The translations under genes and the position numbers were made by a program. A stretch of DNA of 64,000 bases from NCBI GenBank assembly GCA_016700335.1, contig CP065014.1, forward strand, positions 2,083,001 to 2,147,000, in the 5' to 3' direction. The stretch's first letter is position 1. Each line of letters starts with the position of its first letter. The notes beneath the pieces were generated by a model. The model was not told the DNA's origin and ran no database searches. It saw only the letters and a program-made list of their open reading frames with translations. This DNA is from Chlorobiota bacterium. GTDB lineage: Bacteria; Bacteroidota; Ignavibacteria; OLB7. Of this stretch, positions 37,851-46,193 are shown piece by piece.

Positions 37851-38207
37851 TTAAAATTTGTTTTGTAAATCTCGTGTTTTCTTTGGTAAAGAATTATAAA
37901 CTAGATTATAAGAATCATCAATTAGTTCCGTAATAAATTTAATATTCAATGCTCTATCAACAATAATTGTTATCCAATATTTTTTATTCATATGATATCC
38001 AGGAATTATATTAGAATTTTTTTCTCTTAATTCAATAGATTTTTCAGGATCGCATTTTAAATTAATACTTAGTGGTGAACCTGAAACATTAACTAAAGCA
38101 AACATTTTGCCATGAACTTTAAAAACCATTGTGCTTTCACCAAAAGGAAATGAGAAGTCTGCTCCTACTTTCCTCAAGCATATATTTTGAATATCATCAA
38201 CTGACAT
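37851..38207 (-). CDS. MmcQ/YjbR-family protein
   Basis: 118 residues. The family core is clear: FPFGESTMVFKVHGKMFALV, then INLKCDPEKSIELREK, PGYHMNKKYWITIIVD and a final LIDDSYNLVYNSLPKKTR. MmcQ/YjbR proteins have a double-wing fold and are called DNA-binding, though no role is firmly known. Here it lies between an ECF sigma factor (30 bases upstream) and the barrel-containing anti-sigma-like protein (18 bases downstream), so a role in that regulatory unit is possible. Confidence 0.85.
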   Translation of the reverse strand: MSVDDIQNICLRKVGADFSFPFGESTMVFKVHGKMFALVNVSGSPLSINLKCDPEKSIELREKNSNIIPGYHMNKKYWITIIVDRALNIKFITELIDDSYNLVYNSLPKKTRDLQNKF

Positions 38208-38237
38208 AACTTTTAATAAATTTTAAATTAAAAAAAA

Positions 38238-38789
38238 TTAAACTTCATTAACAATCTTCCAATAAGGAGCTAATAATTTTCTAAGTTTAACTTTTGCTCT
38301 AAAAATTTGAATTTTTACAGATTGAACTGTCTGTTCGGTTACTTCTGCAATTTCTTGGTAACTCATACCATCATATTCTCTTAAAACAAGCACTTCCCTA
38401 TAATTTGTTGGGATATGATCTAAAGCCTTTGCAATCAAATCAGATAATTCTTTATCTTCAAAATCGGTTTGAAATACTATAATATGATCTTCTAATAATT
38501 CAGTTTTAGGTTTATTATTTCTTATATAATTTAAACAAAGATTCCTTGAAATTCTTATAATATAACCGCCTATATTTAAAATATCAGATCTATGCCTCGA
38601 TTCATAAATTTTAATAAAAGTTTCCTGAAAAATATCATTTGCCTTATCTCGATCTGATAGCATTCTATAAGCAAAAGCATACACTCTTCCACGGAACCTT
38701 CTATAAAGTTCTGTGAAAGCACCATTATCATCTTTTTGTATTAAGATGTATAGTTCATCATTGGAATATTTAGCATAATGTGAATTCAA
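38238..38789 (-). CDS. ECF-type RNA polymerase sigma factor
   Basis: 183 residues with sigma-70 region 2 (TELYRRFRGRVYAFAYRML, then DIFQETFIKIYESRHRSD) and region 4 (REYDGMSYQEIAEVTEQTVQ, SVKIQIFRAKVKLRKLL). The short linker without region 3 marks it as an extracytoplasmic-function factor. First gene of an apparent four-gene minus-strand operon with YjbR-like, barrel-containing and lipoprotein genes. ECF factors are usually held by an anti-sigma factor encoded next to them; the protein at 36561-37832 is the only candidate here. Confidence 0.92.
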   Translation of the reverse strand: MNSHYAKYSNDELYILIQKDDNGAFTELYRRFRGRVYAFAYRMLSDRDKANDIFQETFIKIYESRHRSDILNIGGYIIRISRNLCLNYIRNNKPKTELLEDHIIVFQTDFEDKELSDLIAKALDHIPTNYREVLVLREYDGMSYQEIAEVTEQTVQSVKIQIFRAKVKLRKLLAPYWKIVNEV

Positions 38790-38906
38790 TTTTTATGGAA
38801 ATGTATATATTTAACTCCTTCCTATGAATCTAGTATGTTAAAGACACATTTTATAAGATAAAGTTACGGTTTATAAATTAAGATTTACTTAAATACTTAT
38901 TTTATT

Positions 38907-38943
38907 AAAAAAAAGCTTAATTCATTAAATATGAACTAAGCTT
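38907..38943 (-). terminator. Terminator after the 1272-residue T9SS protein gene
   Basis: Long stem AAGCTTAATTCAT / ATGAACTAAGCTT (38913-38925 with 38931-38943, one G-U), followed on the minus strand by eight T. It closes the gene at 38982-42800 and insulates it from the sigma factor operon. Confidence 0.8.
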
Positions 38944-38981
38944 AAATTTTATTAATTTGATTTCTGATAAACTAAAATAAT

Positions 38982-41900
38982 TTATCGTTGAATTATAATC
39001 TTAGAGATAGCATTAGTTCCTTTAATGTGTAAATAATATGCTCCTTCAGGTAATTGATTTGGAACTGTTAAAAGTCCTTTAGAAATTTGATTTCCTTTTT
39101 TAACTTCTGAATCTATACTTACTTCTTGAAGCACATTACCATAAATATCAATAAATTCAGCAAAACTATTTTGATTTAAGTTCCTAACATGCAGTTCAAT
39201 TTTATTATTATTCCTTGTCACTGGATTTGGAATTATTGTTAATATCTCAGTAGTAGTTTTTAAGATATTCCCTTTTGGTGAAGCCTGCAATACCCTTTGA
39301 CATGTTCCATTAACATACATCAAACTATCAAAATATACTGTTAGTAAAGGTGCTGGTAATTTTAACCTTGAAATTGATGTATCATTTAGTTTTTGAATTG
39401 TAATTTCTGAACCAATTCCACCATTAACTTTGTTTGAATTTGGAACAACTAAAAACTTAGTAGTTTCTACATCTACAATTGCATCTGCTGAGAAAGTTAA
39501 TTTCCCAAAAATATCTCCTTTCCTAAACTTTGTACCTTTTGTAGCAATTATTCTAATTGATATAGAGTCTTTATTTAAACTAGTAGCTGAAACGTTTGCA
39601 AGTAAATTTGAAGACCCTTTTAAGATAACTTGAGTTCCAATAACCTTTAGGTTAAAATCAATTGATTTGGTTTCATTTGAAATTGTAAAATCATCATAAC
39701 AAGTTATTGGGACTTCAAAATCAGAACCACCTTCAACAACTTGAGGCGTGTTTATATAAATATTATATGCAGGTAATGCAAAAGGAATTTTTACAGTATG
39801 GATATTTTGAGTAGATGGAGATAAATCTTGTTTTCCAATTCTATCTCTTAAAACTAAAACTCCAGATACATTTTTCTTTGGATTTAAAATACTAATTTGG
39901 AATTTTGAAGAAGCAAATCCTTCAATATCAGCAGGCAATTCTGAAATTTTTAAATTAACAGGATTTTCAATTAAGACTTCACCTAAACCTCTATCATATA
40001 TTCTTGAATCTGAAGCATTTACTTTAAGCGATAAAAAATCATTGGTAATTTCTGCATCTAATACAGGACTATTTAAATCAGGTTTTAATGAAAAAACATA
40101 GCAAGAAATTTCTTCATTATCAGCTAAGTCAACTGCTCTTATGCATATACTATCTGTAGTTGAATTTGCTAAAGTATCAATTACACCTATTTTAAAAGAT
40201 AAACTTTTATCACCTTGTTTTAAAATTATTGGAGATGTTAGCCTAAAATTTGGGGTTGTACTTGGAGCTGGTAAAGCTTCAACAATTTTTAATCCTCTAT
40301 CAAATGGATATAATACATTATTATCTATATGAATATCTAAAATATCAACTTGATATTCAACTTGGACTAAACCTGGGTTAGAATTTGGTATATTTTTATA
40401 TTGAATTATTGGTTTTCGAGTATCACCACGTCCGCCAAAATAAAAATGAATTGTATCCGCATGACCACGGGCTTTAATGTCATAATACATATCTTGCACT
40501 TCAAGAATTAGTTCTCCAAATTTGTTTTGATCATTGACTGAAACTTGAAATGAGAAGTCCTTAGATCCAGCTGGTATCAATGGTTGATTAAAATTAAAAT
40601 TAAGATTGTAAAGTTGAACCACATTTTTCAATCCACGGTCAAAAGATCTTTTATCATTTATGTTTACAGTCCAGCTTGTATTATTTGCATTTAAAACAGT
40701 ATCAGATAATGGAGGATAAATGTCTGGTAATGGGCTAAACTCTAAGCTTATTAATTTAGAATTACCGACGAAATCAGTAACTTTAATAGAGATTCTTGCC
40801 AATTTTGTAGTATCAGTAACTTTAACACTAAAAGATGCTGCCTTATCAAAATTTAGAATTGGAGCTCCACCTTTATCATAATTGATTTCAATAGGATCGT
40901 AATTCTGAGAACCTATATTTACTATACTTCCAAATCCGTAGTCAGATCCATTAACTCCTTTATGACTACTATCAATAAGTTGAACTCTATACTCATGGGA
41001 ATTACTTGGGAATTTAATAAGGTCAGCTGAACCAAGACTATCAATTCTTACACATTCAGGAGGGAAAGAATCAAGTTTTGGGGCATAAGAAATTGTATCG
41101 CAAATTTTATTTCCATTACAATCTGTTACGCATAAAACCATATTTGCCGGCTTATTAGAATCTGCCACTTGAGCTCTAACTTTCAATGTAATAGATGTAT
41201 CACAAAGTTTATAAGGAGCAGGTGCTCCAACAATATTAGCTGGAGTTACAATAAAATTATCATTTGGAGCAACTTGAACAGATCTTACTCCTGAATCATC
41301 AAAATAACCTACATGTTTATCAAAAATATCATAATCCCAATAGTAATTTGGAGAAATTCCATTTGTAACTAATTTTATAATTGGAGGAATAGTATCAATC
41401 TTAATTAATTTAAATGGTTTTATGTTTATTGAAGGAGTACAATCATCTTTGAATGAGAATTCGCCTTTTCCTACATCAAATCTAAAAAATAAATTTACCA
41501 ATGTATCAGAAGAACTATTGTTTAAATCAATTTTCCAAACGAATTTTTTAACTTCCATTGGAGCTAAATCAAATGTTTGAACTTGAGTGCTAAACAATGC
41601 ATCTAATACCAACCGACCATCATTTGCAGGATAAGATGTAAATGGATTAACAATTCTTACTTTCCCCTTTTTAACAGAATCAGTTGTGCTAATGTTACCT
41701 AAATACATTTCTATTATTGAGCTTGATGTGGAATATGGTCCATTTAAAGAACTTTGAACTATATTTTTTACACATCTTATATCAGAAAAAAGTTTAGTTG
41801 CTTCATCCCTGCAAACAAAGAAGTTATTTACCTCTTTTATACTTGCAGAAAAGGCAGTTCTTATTATTCCATTACCAGTTAAATTTCCCCACTTTGAAAT

Positions 41901-42800
41901 CGTAGTTACATCACTTAAATTAGTATAATTAACATCAAAATAAGTCATCTCCCAAGACAATCTAGTAAAATTATCCCAATCTCCAATTGCAAAAGTATCT
42001 GGTTTAGACAAAGCTAATCCACCGAAACTTTTACCAGTAAGTTTATGAATTGAGTAAGTATTATTTAATTGTTTTGGAACAATATTTGGTAAGAATTCGT
42101 ATTTAAAATTGCCAACTTGATAAAATTCAGGAATAGAATCTGAAGTAAATAATCTACCAATTTTACCTGTTGGAAAATATAAATTATTTGTTAAAACTGA
42201 CATTAAAGAATTATCACCAGTTAATCCGCCAGCTTCTTCGTTATAACTATCCAACATCAAAAAAACACCTAGTTTAGCTGAAGGATAAGTTGTTTTGTAA
42301 TCGAACTCCATTATCATGTCACCACCATTACTTTCTTGTGATGTAGTCTGTTCAGGGTAAAATCTCATAGTGATTGTGAATCCCTCTAAATTATCCCAAA
42401 CAACTTCTAATTTATCTTTACTAATAATTACCCTATCAAATGGCTTATAATCAACAGTAACATTAGAATGATTAATTAACGGTCTTAATTGGTATGTAGA
42501 GTTAATTGGGACATTACAAAAATATTTTATTTGACCTCCAACTTCAGTTTTAAAAATTACATTTGACCAGATTCGAAGTTGATCATCAATAGCTGTGCTT
42601 CCATTTTGGAACAATAATTTTTTTTTACCATAAAATGGGCTTGTTGTCAACCAAAACTTACCCCAATTTGGCTGGGTAACTATGTTTGCAGTTATTAAAT
42701 GATTACTAACAGAATCTATATTAACAGATGCTGAACTAATTTGAGAAAATAATTTCTGAGTAAACATTAAAAAAATAATCAATAATAAATATTTTTTCAT
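38982..42800 (-). CDS. Large secreted protein with repeated beta domains and T9SS sorting domain
   Basis: 1272 residues. Signal peptide KKYLLLIIFLMFTQKLFSQ. The N-terminal 450 residues are one beta-rich region. From about residue 480 to 1000 a unit of roughly 110 residues recurs, each with a D-R-G-L or similar core: FDDSGVRSVQVAP, RSFDRGLKNVVQLYNL, YPFDRGLKIVEALPAP and SRIYDRGLGEVLIENP. These look like Ig-like/cohesin-style sandwiches. A separate beta domain (about 1040-1170; YNIYINTPQVVEGGSDFEVP) precedes the T9SS type A sorting domain (TIIPNPVTRNNNKIELHV, then LPEGAYYLHIKG and ISKIIIQR). It should be secreted and surface-bound; a role in adhesion or matrix is inferred from architecture only. 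Confidence 0.8.
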   Translation of the reverse strand: MKKYLLLIIFLMFTQKLFSQISSASVNIDSVSNHLITANIVTQPNWGKFWLTTSPFYGKKKLLFQNGSTAIDDQLRIWSNVIFKTEVGGQIKYFCNVPINSTYQLRPLINHSNVTVDYKPFDRVIISKDKLEVVWDNLEGFTITMRFYPEQTTSQESNGGDMIMEFDYKTTYPSAKLGVFLMLDSYNEEAGGLTGDNSLMSVLTNNLYFPTGKIGRLFTSDSIPEFYQVGNFKYEFLPNIVPKQLNNTYSIHKLTGKSFGGLALSKPDTFAIGDWDNFTRLSWEMTYFDVNYTNLSDVTTISKWGNLTGNGIIRTAFSASIKEVNNFFVCRDEATKLFSDIRCVKNIVQSSLNGPYSTSSSIIEMYLGNISTTDSVKKGKVRIVNPFTSYPANDGRLVLDALFSTQVQTFDLAPMEVKKFVWKIDLNNSSSDTLVNLFFRFDVGKGEFSFKDDCTPSINIKPFKLIKIDTIPPIIKLVTNGISPNYYWDYDIFDKHVGYFDDSGVRSVQVAPNDNFIVTPANIVGAPAPYKLCDTSITLKVRAQVADSNKPANMVLCVTDCNGNKICDTISYAPKLDSFPPECVRIDSLGSADLIKFPSNSHEYRVQLIDSSHKGVNGSDYGFGSIVNIGSQNYDPIEINYDKGGAPILNFDKAASFSVKVTDTTKLARISIKVTDFVGNSKLISLEFSPLPDIYPPLSDTVLNANNTSWTVNINDKRSFDRGLKNVVQLYNLNFNFNQPLIPAGSKDFSFQVSVNDQNKFGELILEVQDMYYDIKARGHADTIHFYFGGRGDTRKPIIQYKNIPNSNPGLVQVEYQVDILDIHIDNNVLYPFDRGLKIVEALPAPSTTPNFRLTSPIILKQGDKSLSFKIGVIDTLANSTTDSICIRAVDLADNEEISCYVFSLKPDLNSPVLDAEITNDFLSLKVNASDSRIYDRGLGEVLIENPVNLKISELPADIEGFASSKFQISILNPKKNVSGVLVLRDRIGKQDLSPSTQNIHTVKIPFALPAYNIYINTPQVVEGGSDFEVPITCYDDFTISNETKSIDFNLKVIGTQVILKGSSNLLANVSATSLNKDSISIRIIATKGTKFRKGDIFGKLTFSADAIVDVETTKFLVVPNSNKVNGGIGSEITIQKLNDTSISRLKLPAPLLTVYFDSLMYVNGTCQRVLQASPKGNILKTTTEILTIIPNPVTRNNNKIELHVRNLNQNSFAEFIDIYGNVLQEVSIDSEVKKGNQISKGLLTVPNQLPEGAYYLHIKGTNAISKIIIQR

Positions 42801-42883
42801 TTTAATTATTTTATTGAATAATCTGATAATTTTAATTTTGCTTTTTAATTGATATCTATCTAATGTTTATAAATTTCATACAA

Positions 42884-43693
42884 CTACTTAAAACTATACC
42901 TAACTCCAAGAGTAAACTGTAAAGTATTTATAAACAAATCATCTGAAAGTAATGGATTTTGTAAAGATGGTGTAAATGGTAAAGTCCATGTTAATCTCGG
43001 ACCAAAGAACCAACGTCTTGACAATTGAAGTTCACTTCCAATCATTAAAACACCATCTATAGTAAATGCATTTCCAACAGGGGTTGAACTTTCAGAATAT
43101 ATTTTTGAATAAGGGTTAGAAGATTCACTTTGTAAAAAAGAAACTTCGGAAAGACCTATTCCATTTATATCAACAGTTTTAGATAATATATTTTTAATAT
43201 GCTGAGTGCTATGGCTAATTAGAATATTTCCACCTATCGCACCACCAACATAAAGAGCTTTAGTTAGATAAAATTTAATTCCTGGTTGAATAACTATATA
43301 ACTAAATTTTGCTACTCCTAAATTCTCAAAGGTTACCGGCACTCTGATAATAGATGTATCTTCATTTGCAACAGTTCTAACAAAAATAGGTATATCCTCA
43401 CGAGAATTGTAAGTGCTACTTAAACTACGATTCTGATAACCAACTATTGCTTCAAATCTCATATTTTCAATAAGAGGGTGATCATAAGCTATCTCTATTA
43501 CTGGGTTTATTTGAGCACCTTTTTCAAATCTTCCACATCCAGACAAATAAGTACCACTTTGCCATACAGAAGATAAACCAATTTCAACACCAATTCTTCT
43601 TCTTTCAAATTCTGGCTCTAGTGGATTTACACCTTGTGAGAAAGCAGTTGAATTAATACAGAGTATAACAATTATCAAACAATATATTTTCAT
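42884..43693 (-). CDS. Outer-membrane beta-barrel protein, unknown function
   Basis: 269 residues. A signal peptide (MKIYCLIIVILCINSTAFSQ) is followed by barrel-like strands: RRIGVEIGLSSVWQSGTYL, NMRFEAIVGYQNRSLSSTY, FSYIVIQPGIKFYLTKALY, LYVGGAIGGNILISHS and a final LQFTLGVRYSFK with Phe near the end. The size fits an 8-10 stranded PorT/OMP_b-brl-type protein. It lies directly upstream of the large T9SS protein gene on the same strand (83 bases), so the two may be co-transcribed and act together at the surface (inference). Confidence 0.7.
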   Translation of the reverse strand: MKIYCLIIVILCINSTAFSQGVNPLEPEFERRRIGVEIGLSSVWQSGTYLSGCGRFEKGAQINPVIEIAYDHPLIENMRFEAIVGYQNRSLSSTYNSREDIPIFVRTVANEDTSIIRVPVTFENLGVAKFSYIVIQPGIKFYLTKALYVGGAIGGNILISHSTQHIKNILSKTVDINGIGLSEVSFLQSESSNPYSKIYSESSTPVGNAFTIDGVLMIGSELQLSRRWFFGPRLTWTLPFTPSLQNPLLSDDLFINTLQFTLGVRYSFK

Positions 43694-43837
43694 TTATGTA
43701 TATAGATTAATGTTTGTATTTTGGAGCTTGAGATGTTTTTGAATTTTCTTTTAAACAAGTTAACAAAAATACGATTATACATGCTTTACTTAAAATTTAA
43801 AATCTATAAGATTGTAAAAAGTTGAAACGCTAATTTA

Positions 43838-44836
43838 ATGAAATTACTAGTTGATAAGTTCAATCGTACTCATAATTACCTTCGAATTTCTGTTACAGAT
43901 AAATGTAACTTAAGATGTAATTATTGTCTTCCTAATGAAGATATTATTTGGAAAACAAAATCTGAATTATTAAATTTTGATGAGATTTTAAGAATTGTGA
44001 ATGTTGGGGCAAAACTTGGAATCACAAAAATTAGATTAACAGGTGGTGAGCCTTTAATTAGAAACAACATTGAATATCTAATTAAAGAAATACATAACAC
44101 CTCTGGAATTGAAAAGGTTTCAATCACAACTAATGGAATTTTATTAGCAAATAGAATTGATTCCATTCAAAATTCTATCAACTCAATTAATTTATCTCTA
44201 GACACATTTAACAAACAAAAATTTTTCAGTATAACAAACCGTGATTTCTTTGATGAAACTATTAATGGTATAAATTCGGCTTTAGAATCAACTATTAAAA
44301 TTGTTAAACTAAACTGCGTTGTTATAAAAGGGTTAAATGATAATGAAATATTAGATTTTGTCGATTTTGCATTTAATAATAAAATTCAAGTTAGATTCAT
44401 TGAGTTTATGCCATTTGCAAGCAATTCTTGGAGTTTAGATAAATGTTTGACAATGGAGGAAATTATATTTGAGATTTCTAAGAAATATGATTTAATACTT
44501 ATGGAAAAAGAACCAAATTATGTTTCAAACGATTTTAAGATTGTTTGTAAAAATACTAAGGAAACTGGGTTAGGAAGTTTAGGTATTATTGCGTCAAATT
44601 CTCAACCATTTTGTTCAGTATGTTCAAGATTAAGACTAACTGCTGAAGGTATGCTAATGTCTTGCTTACATTCACCTCAAGAATTTGATTTAAAATCAGC
44701 ACTTAGAAATGGTTCATCAGATTCTGATTTAGAAAATATATTTTTCAATGCTATTAATAGTAAACAAAAAGAACATTTACAAGTAGAAGAATTAAACTTA
44801 AACACTAATAGAATTATGATACAAATTGGAGGTTAA
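43838..44836 (+). CDS. moaA: GTP 3',8-cyclase MoaA
   Basis: 332 residues. The radical-SAM cluster motif is C23-x3-C27-x2-C30 in DKCNLRCNYCLP. The second, substrate-side cluster is in QPFCSVCSRLRLTAEGMLMSC (C-x2-C-x13-C). RLTGGEPLIRNN is the SAM-contacting GGE motif. The protein ends in Gly-Gly, the conserved tail needed for activity. MoaA with MoaC converts GTP to cyclic pyranopterin in molybdenum cofactor synthesis. MoaC and other moa/moe genes are not in this window, so it is an isolated member of the pathway. Confidence 0.95.
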   Translation: MKLLVDKFNRTHNYLRISVTDKCNLRCNYCLPNEDIIWKTKSELLNFDEILRIVNVGAKLGITKIRLTGGEPLIRNNIEYLIKEIHNTSGIEKVSITTNGILLANRIDSIQNSINSINLSLDTFNKQKFFSITNRDFFDETINGINSALESTIKIVKLNCVVIKGLNDNEILDFVDFAFNNKIQVRFIEFMPFASNSWSLDKCLTMEEIIFEISKKYDLILMEKEPNYVSNDFKIVCKNTKETGLGSLGIIASNSQPFCSVCSRLRLTAEGMLMSCLHSPQEFDLKSALRNGSSDSDLENIFFNAINSKQKEHLQVEELNLNTNRIMIQIGG

Positions 44837-44904
44837 CTTCGAATTATTAATCTCGCTTTATTTTTATTTAACTTATTTTAATTTCTCATTAACCAAATTT
44901 TAAA

Positions 44905-45480
44905 ATGAAATTTACTCTATTTATTCTATTTACAACTATATTACTCAAGAGTAGTTTATTATCACAAAATTTAGCCGATCCTATTGAAGTTGTTAACGAA
45001 ATGAACAAAGTTAGAAGAAATCCAATAGCTTATTCTAATTGGATGTTAAAGTTTAAAAATCAAAATAAAAAGGTAAAGGAATTTAATGAAGCAATTAATT
45101 TTCTGAAAAAGCTAAAATCTTTAGATACTTTAACAATAAAATTAGGGTTACAGAAATCTGCAGAAGATCACGTTAATGATATTGGATTAAAAGGTATTAT
45201 ATCTCATATTGGTTCAGACAATTCTTCACCCTTAAAAAGAATGCAACGTTATGCATTTATAAATTCTTTAGCTTCAGAGAATATTTCATTTGGAACCGAA
45301 ACTGCTGAAGAAACAGTTCTAGGTTGGATTATAGATAAAGGGGTTAAGGGTAGAGGGCATAGAAAAACAATAGTAAACAAAGATCTCGCTTATGTTGGTG
45401 TTGCTTCTGGATTTCACAAAATATATAAATTTGTAACTGTTGCTGATTTCGTAGAATTGTATCAAGATTATATCAAATAG
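44905..45480 (+). CDS. Secreted CAP (SCP/PR-1)-domain protein
   Basis: 191 residues with a signal peptide (FTLFILFTTILLKSSLLSQ). The mature protein is almost only a CAP domain: VVNEMNKVRRNPIAYSNWM at the start, a His in GIISHIGSDNSSP, SLASENISFGTETAEETVLG in the middle and KGRGHRKTIVNKDLAYVGVA at the end. These match the CAP cavity residues (two His and two Glu type), with HRKTIVN in place of the usual HR-x-N-I-L. CAP proteins are extracellular, and the bacterial function is mostly unknown. A terminator follows at 45527. Confidence 0.85.
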   Translation: MKFTLFILFTTILLKSSLLSQNLADPIEVVNEMNKVRRNPIAYSNWMLKFKNQNKKVKEFNEAINFLKKLKSLDTLTIKLGLQKSAEDHVNDIGLKGIISHIGSDNSSPLKRMQRYAFINSLASENISFGTETAEETVLGWIIDKGVKGRGHRKTIVNKDLAYVGVASGFHKIYKFVTVADFVELYQDYIK

Positions 45481-45526
45481 TCACTTGGTATTTTAAATGA
45501 CATTTTTTCTATGTAATTTTTCAATG

Positions 45527-45569
45527 AGTCATACTAATGAAAGTTTGTCTTTTATGGTATGACTTTTTT
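45527..45569 (+). terminator. Terminator after the CAP-domain gene
   Basis: AGTCATAC / GTATGACT stem (45527-45534 with 45557-45564) with a 22-base loop and a following T run. It separates the gene from hsp20. Confidence 0.65.
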
Positions 45570-45613
45570 ATATTTCAGAACAAATTTTTGGTGATAAATT
45601 GTCATTATTAAAT

Positions 45614-45642
45614 TGTTGGCATTAAATTTGTAATCTATTTAG
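45614..45642 (+). promoter_or_regulatory. Possible promoter of hsp20
   Basis: TTG (45616-45618), 17-base spacer and TATTTAG (45636-45642) loosely match the Bacteroidota promoter. It would give a leader of about 45 bases before the ATG at 45697. No CIRCE or HrcA-type inverted repeat is seen. Confidence 0.3.
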
Positions 45643-45696
45643 GAAACTTATAAAAGTTGATAAATCCATCAAAAATATTAAAATAAAAATTAAACA

Positions 45697-46137
45697 ATGA
45701 AAACACAAATTTTAGTGAATCCTTTTAACGACGTAATGAAATTACAAGAGAAAGTAGGTAATATCTTTGAAAATGTAATGCAAAATGCAAATAAAGAATT
45801 TTCAGATTTTACATTATGGAGACCAACAGGTGATGTTCATGAATTCGACAATTATTTTGAAGTTGAGTTAGAATTACCAGGAGTTAAAAAAGAAGATATC
45901 AATTTAAATTTTGAAGATAAAACTCTAGTTGTGAATGGAGAAAAGAAATCTTCAACTTCTGAAATTTTACCAAACTCAAGTAGAAAAGAAAGATTTTATG
46001 GTAAATTTAGCAGAAAAATTATTTTTAATGTATCTATAAATGCTGATAATATTGATGCAAAATTTGAAAATGGAATTTTGTTAATCAATTTACCAAAATC
46101 TGATGAAGTTAAACCAAGGAATATTGAAATTAAGTAA
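45697..46137 (+). CDS. Small heat-shock protein, Hsp20/alpha-crystallin family
   Basis: 146 residues: short N-terminal arm, alpha-crystallin domain (WRPTGDVHEFDNYFEVELEL, then PGVKKEDINLNFEDKTLVV, RKERFYGKFSRKIIF and FENGILLINLPK) and a C-terminal tail with an I-x-I-type end (NIEIK). ATP-independent holdase that forms oligomers and keeps unfolding proteins soluble. It is a single gene with its own terminator. Confidence 0.93.
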   Translation: MKTQILVNPFNDVMKLQEKVGNIFENVMQNANKEFSDFTLWRPTGDVHEFDNYFEVELELPGVKKEDINLNFEDKTLVVNGEKKSSTSEILPNSSRKERFYGKFSRKIIFNVSINADNIDAKFENGILLINLPKSDEVKPRNIEIK

Positions 46138-46154
46138 AATAGTTCCATAATAAT

Positions 46155-46190
46155 AACACCTCTAAAGTTATAATTTAGAGGTGTTTTTTT
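46155..46190 (+). terminator. Terminator between convergent hsp20 and crtI
   Basis: Perfect AACACCTCTAAA / TTTAGAGGTGTT stem with a 7-base loop and T7 afterwards; A-rich on the other side, so it also serves crtI, whose stop is 4 bases away. Confidence 0.88.
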
Positions 46191-46193
46191 ATA

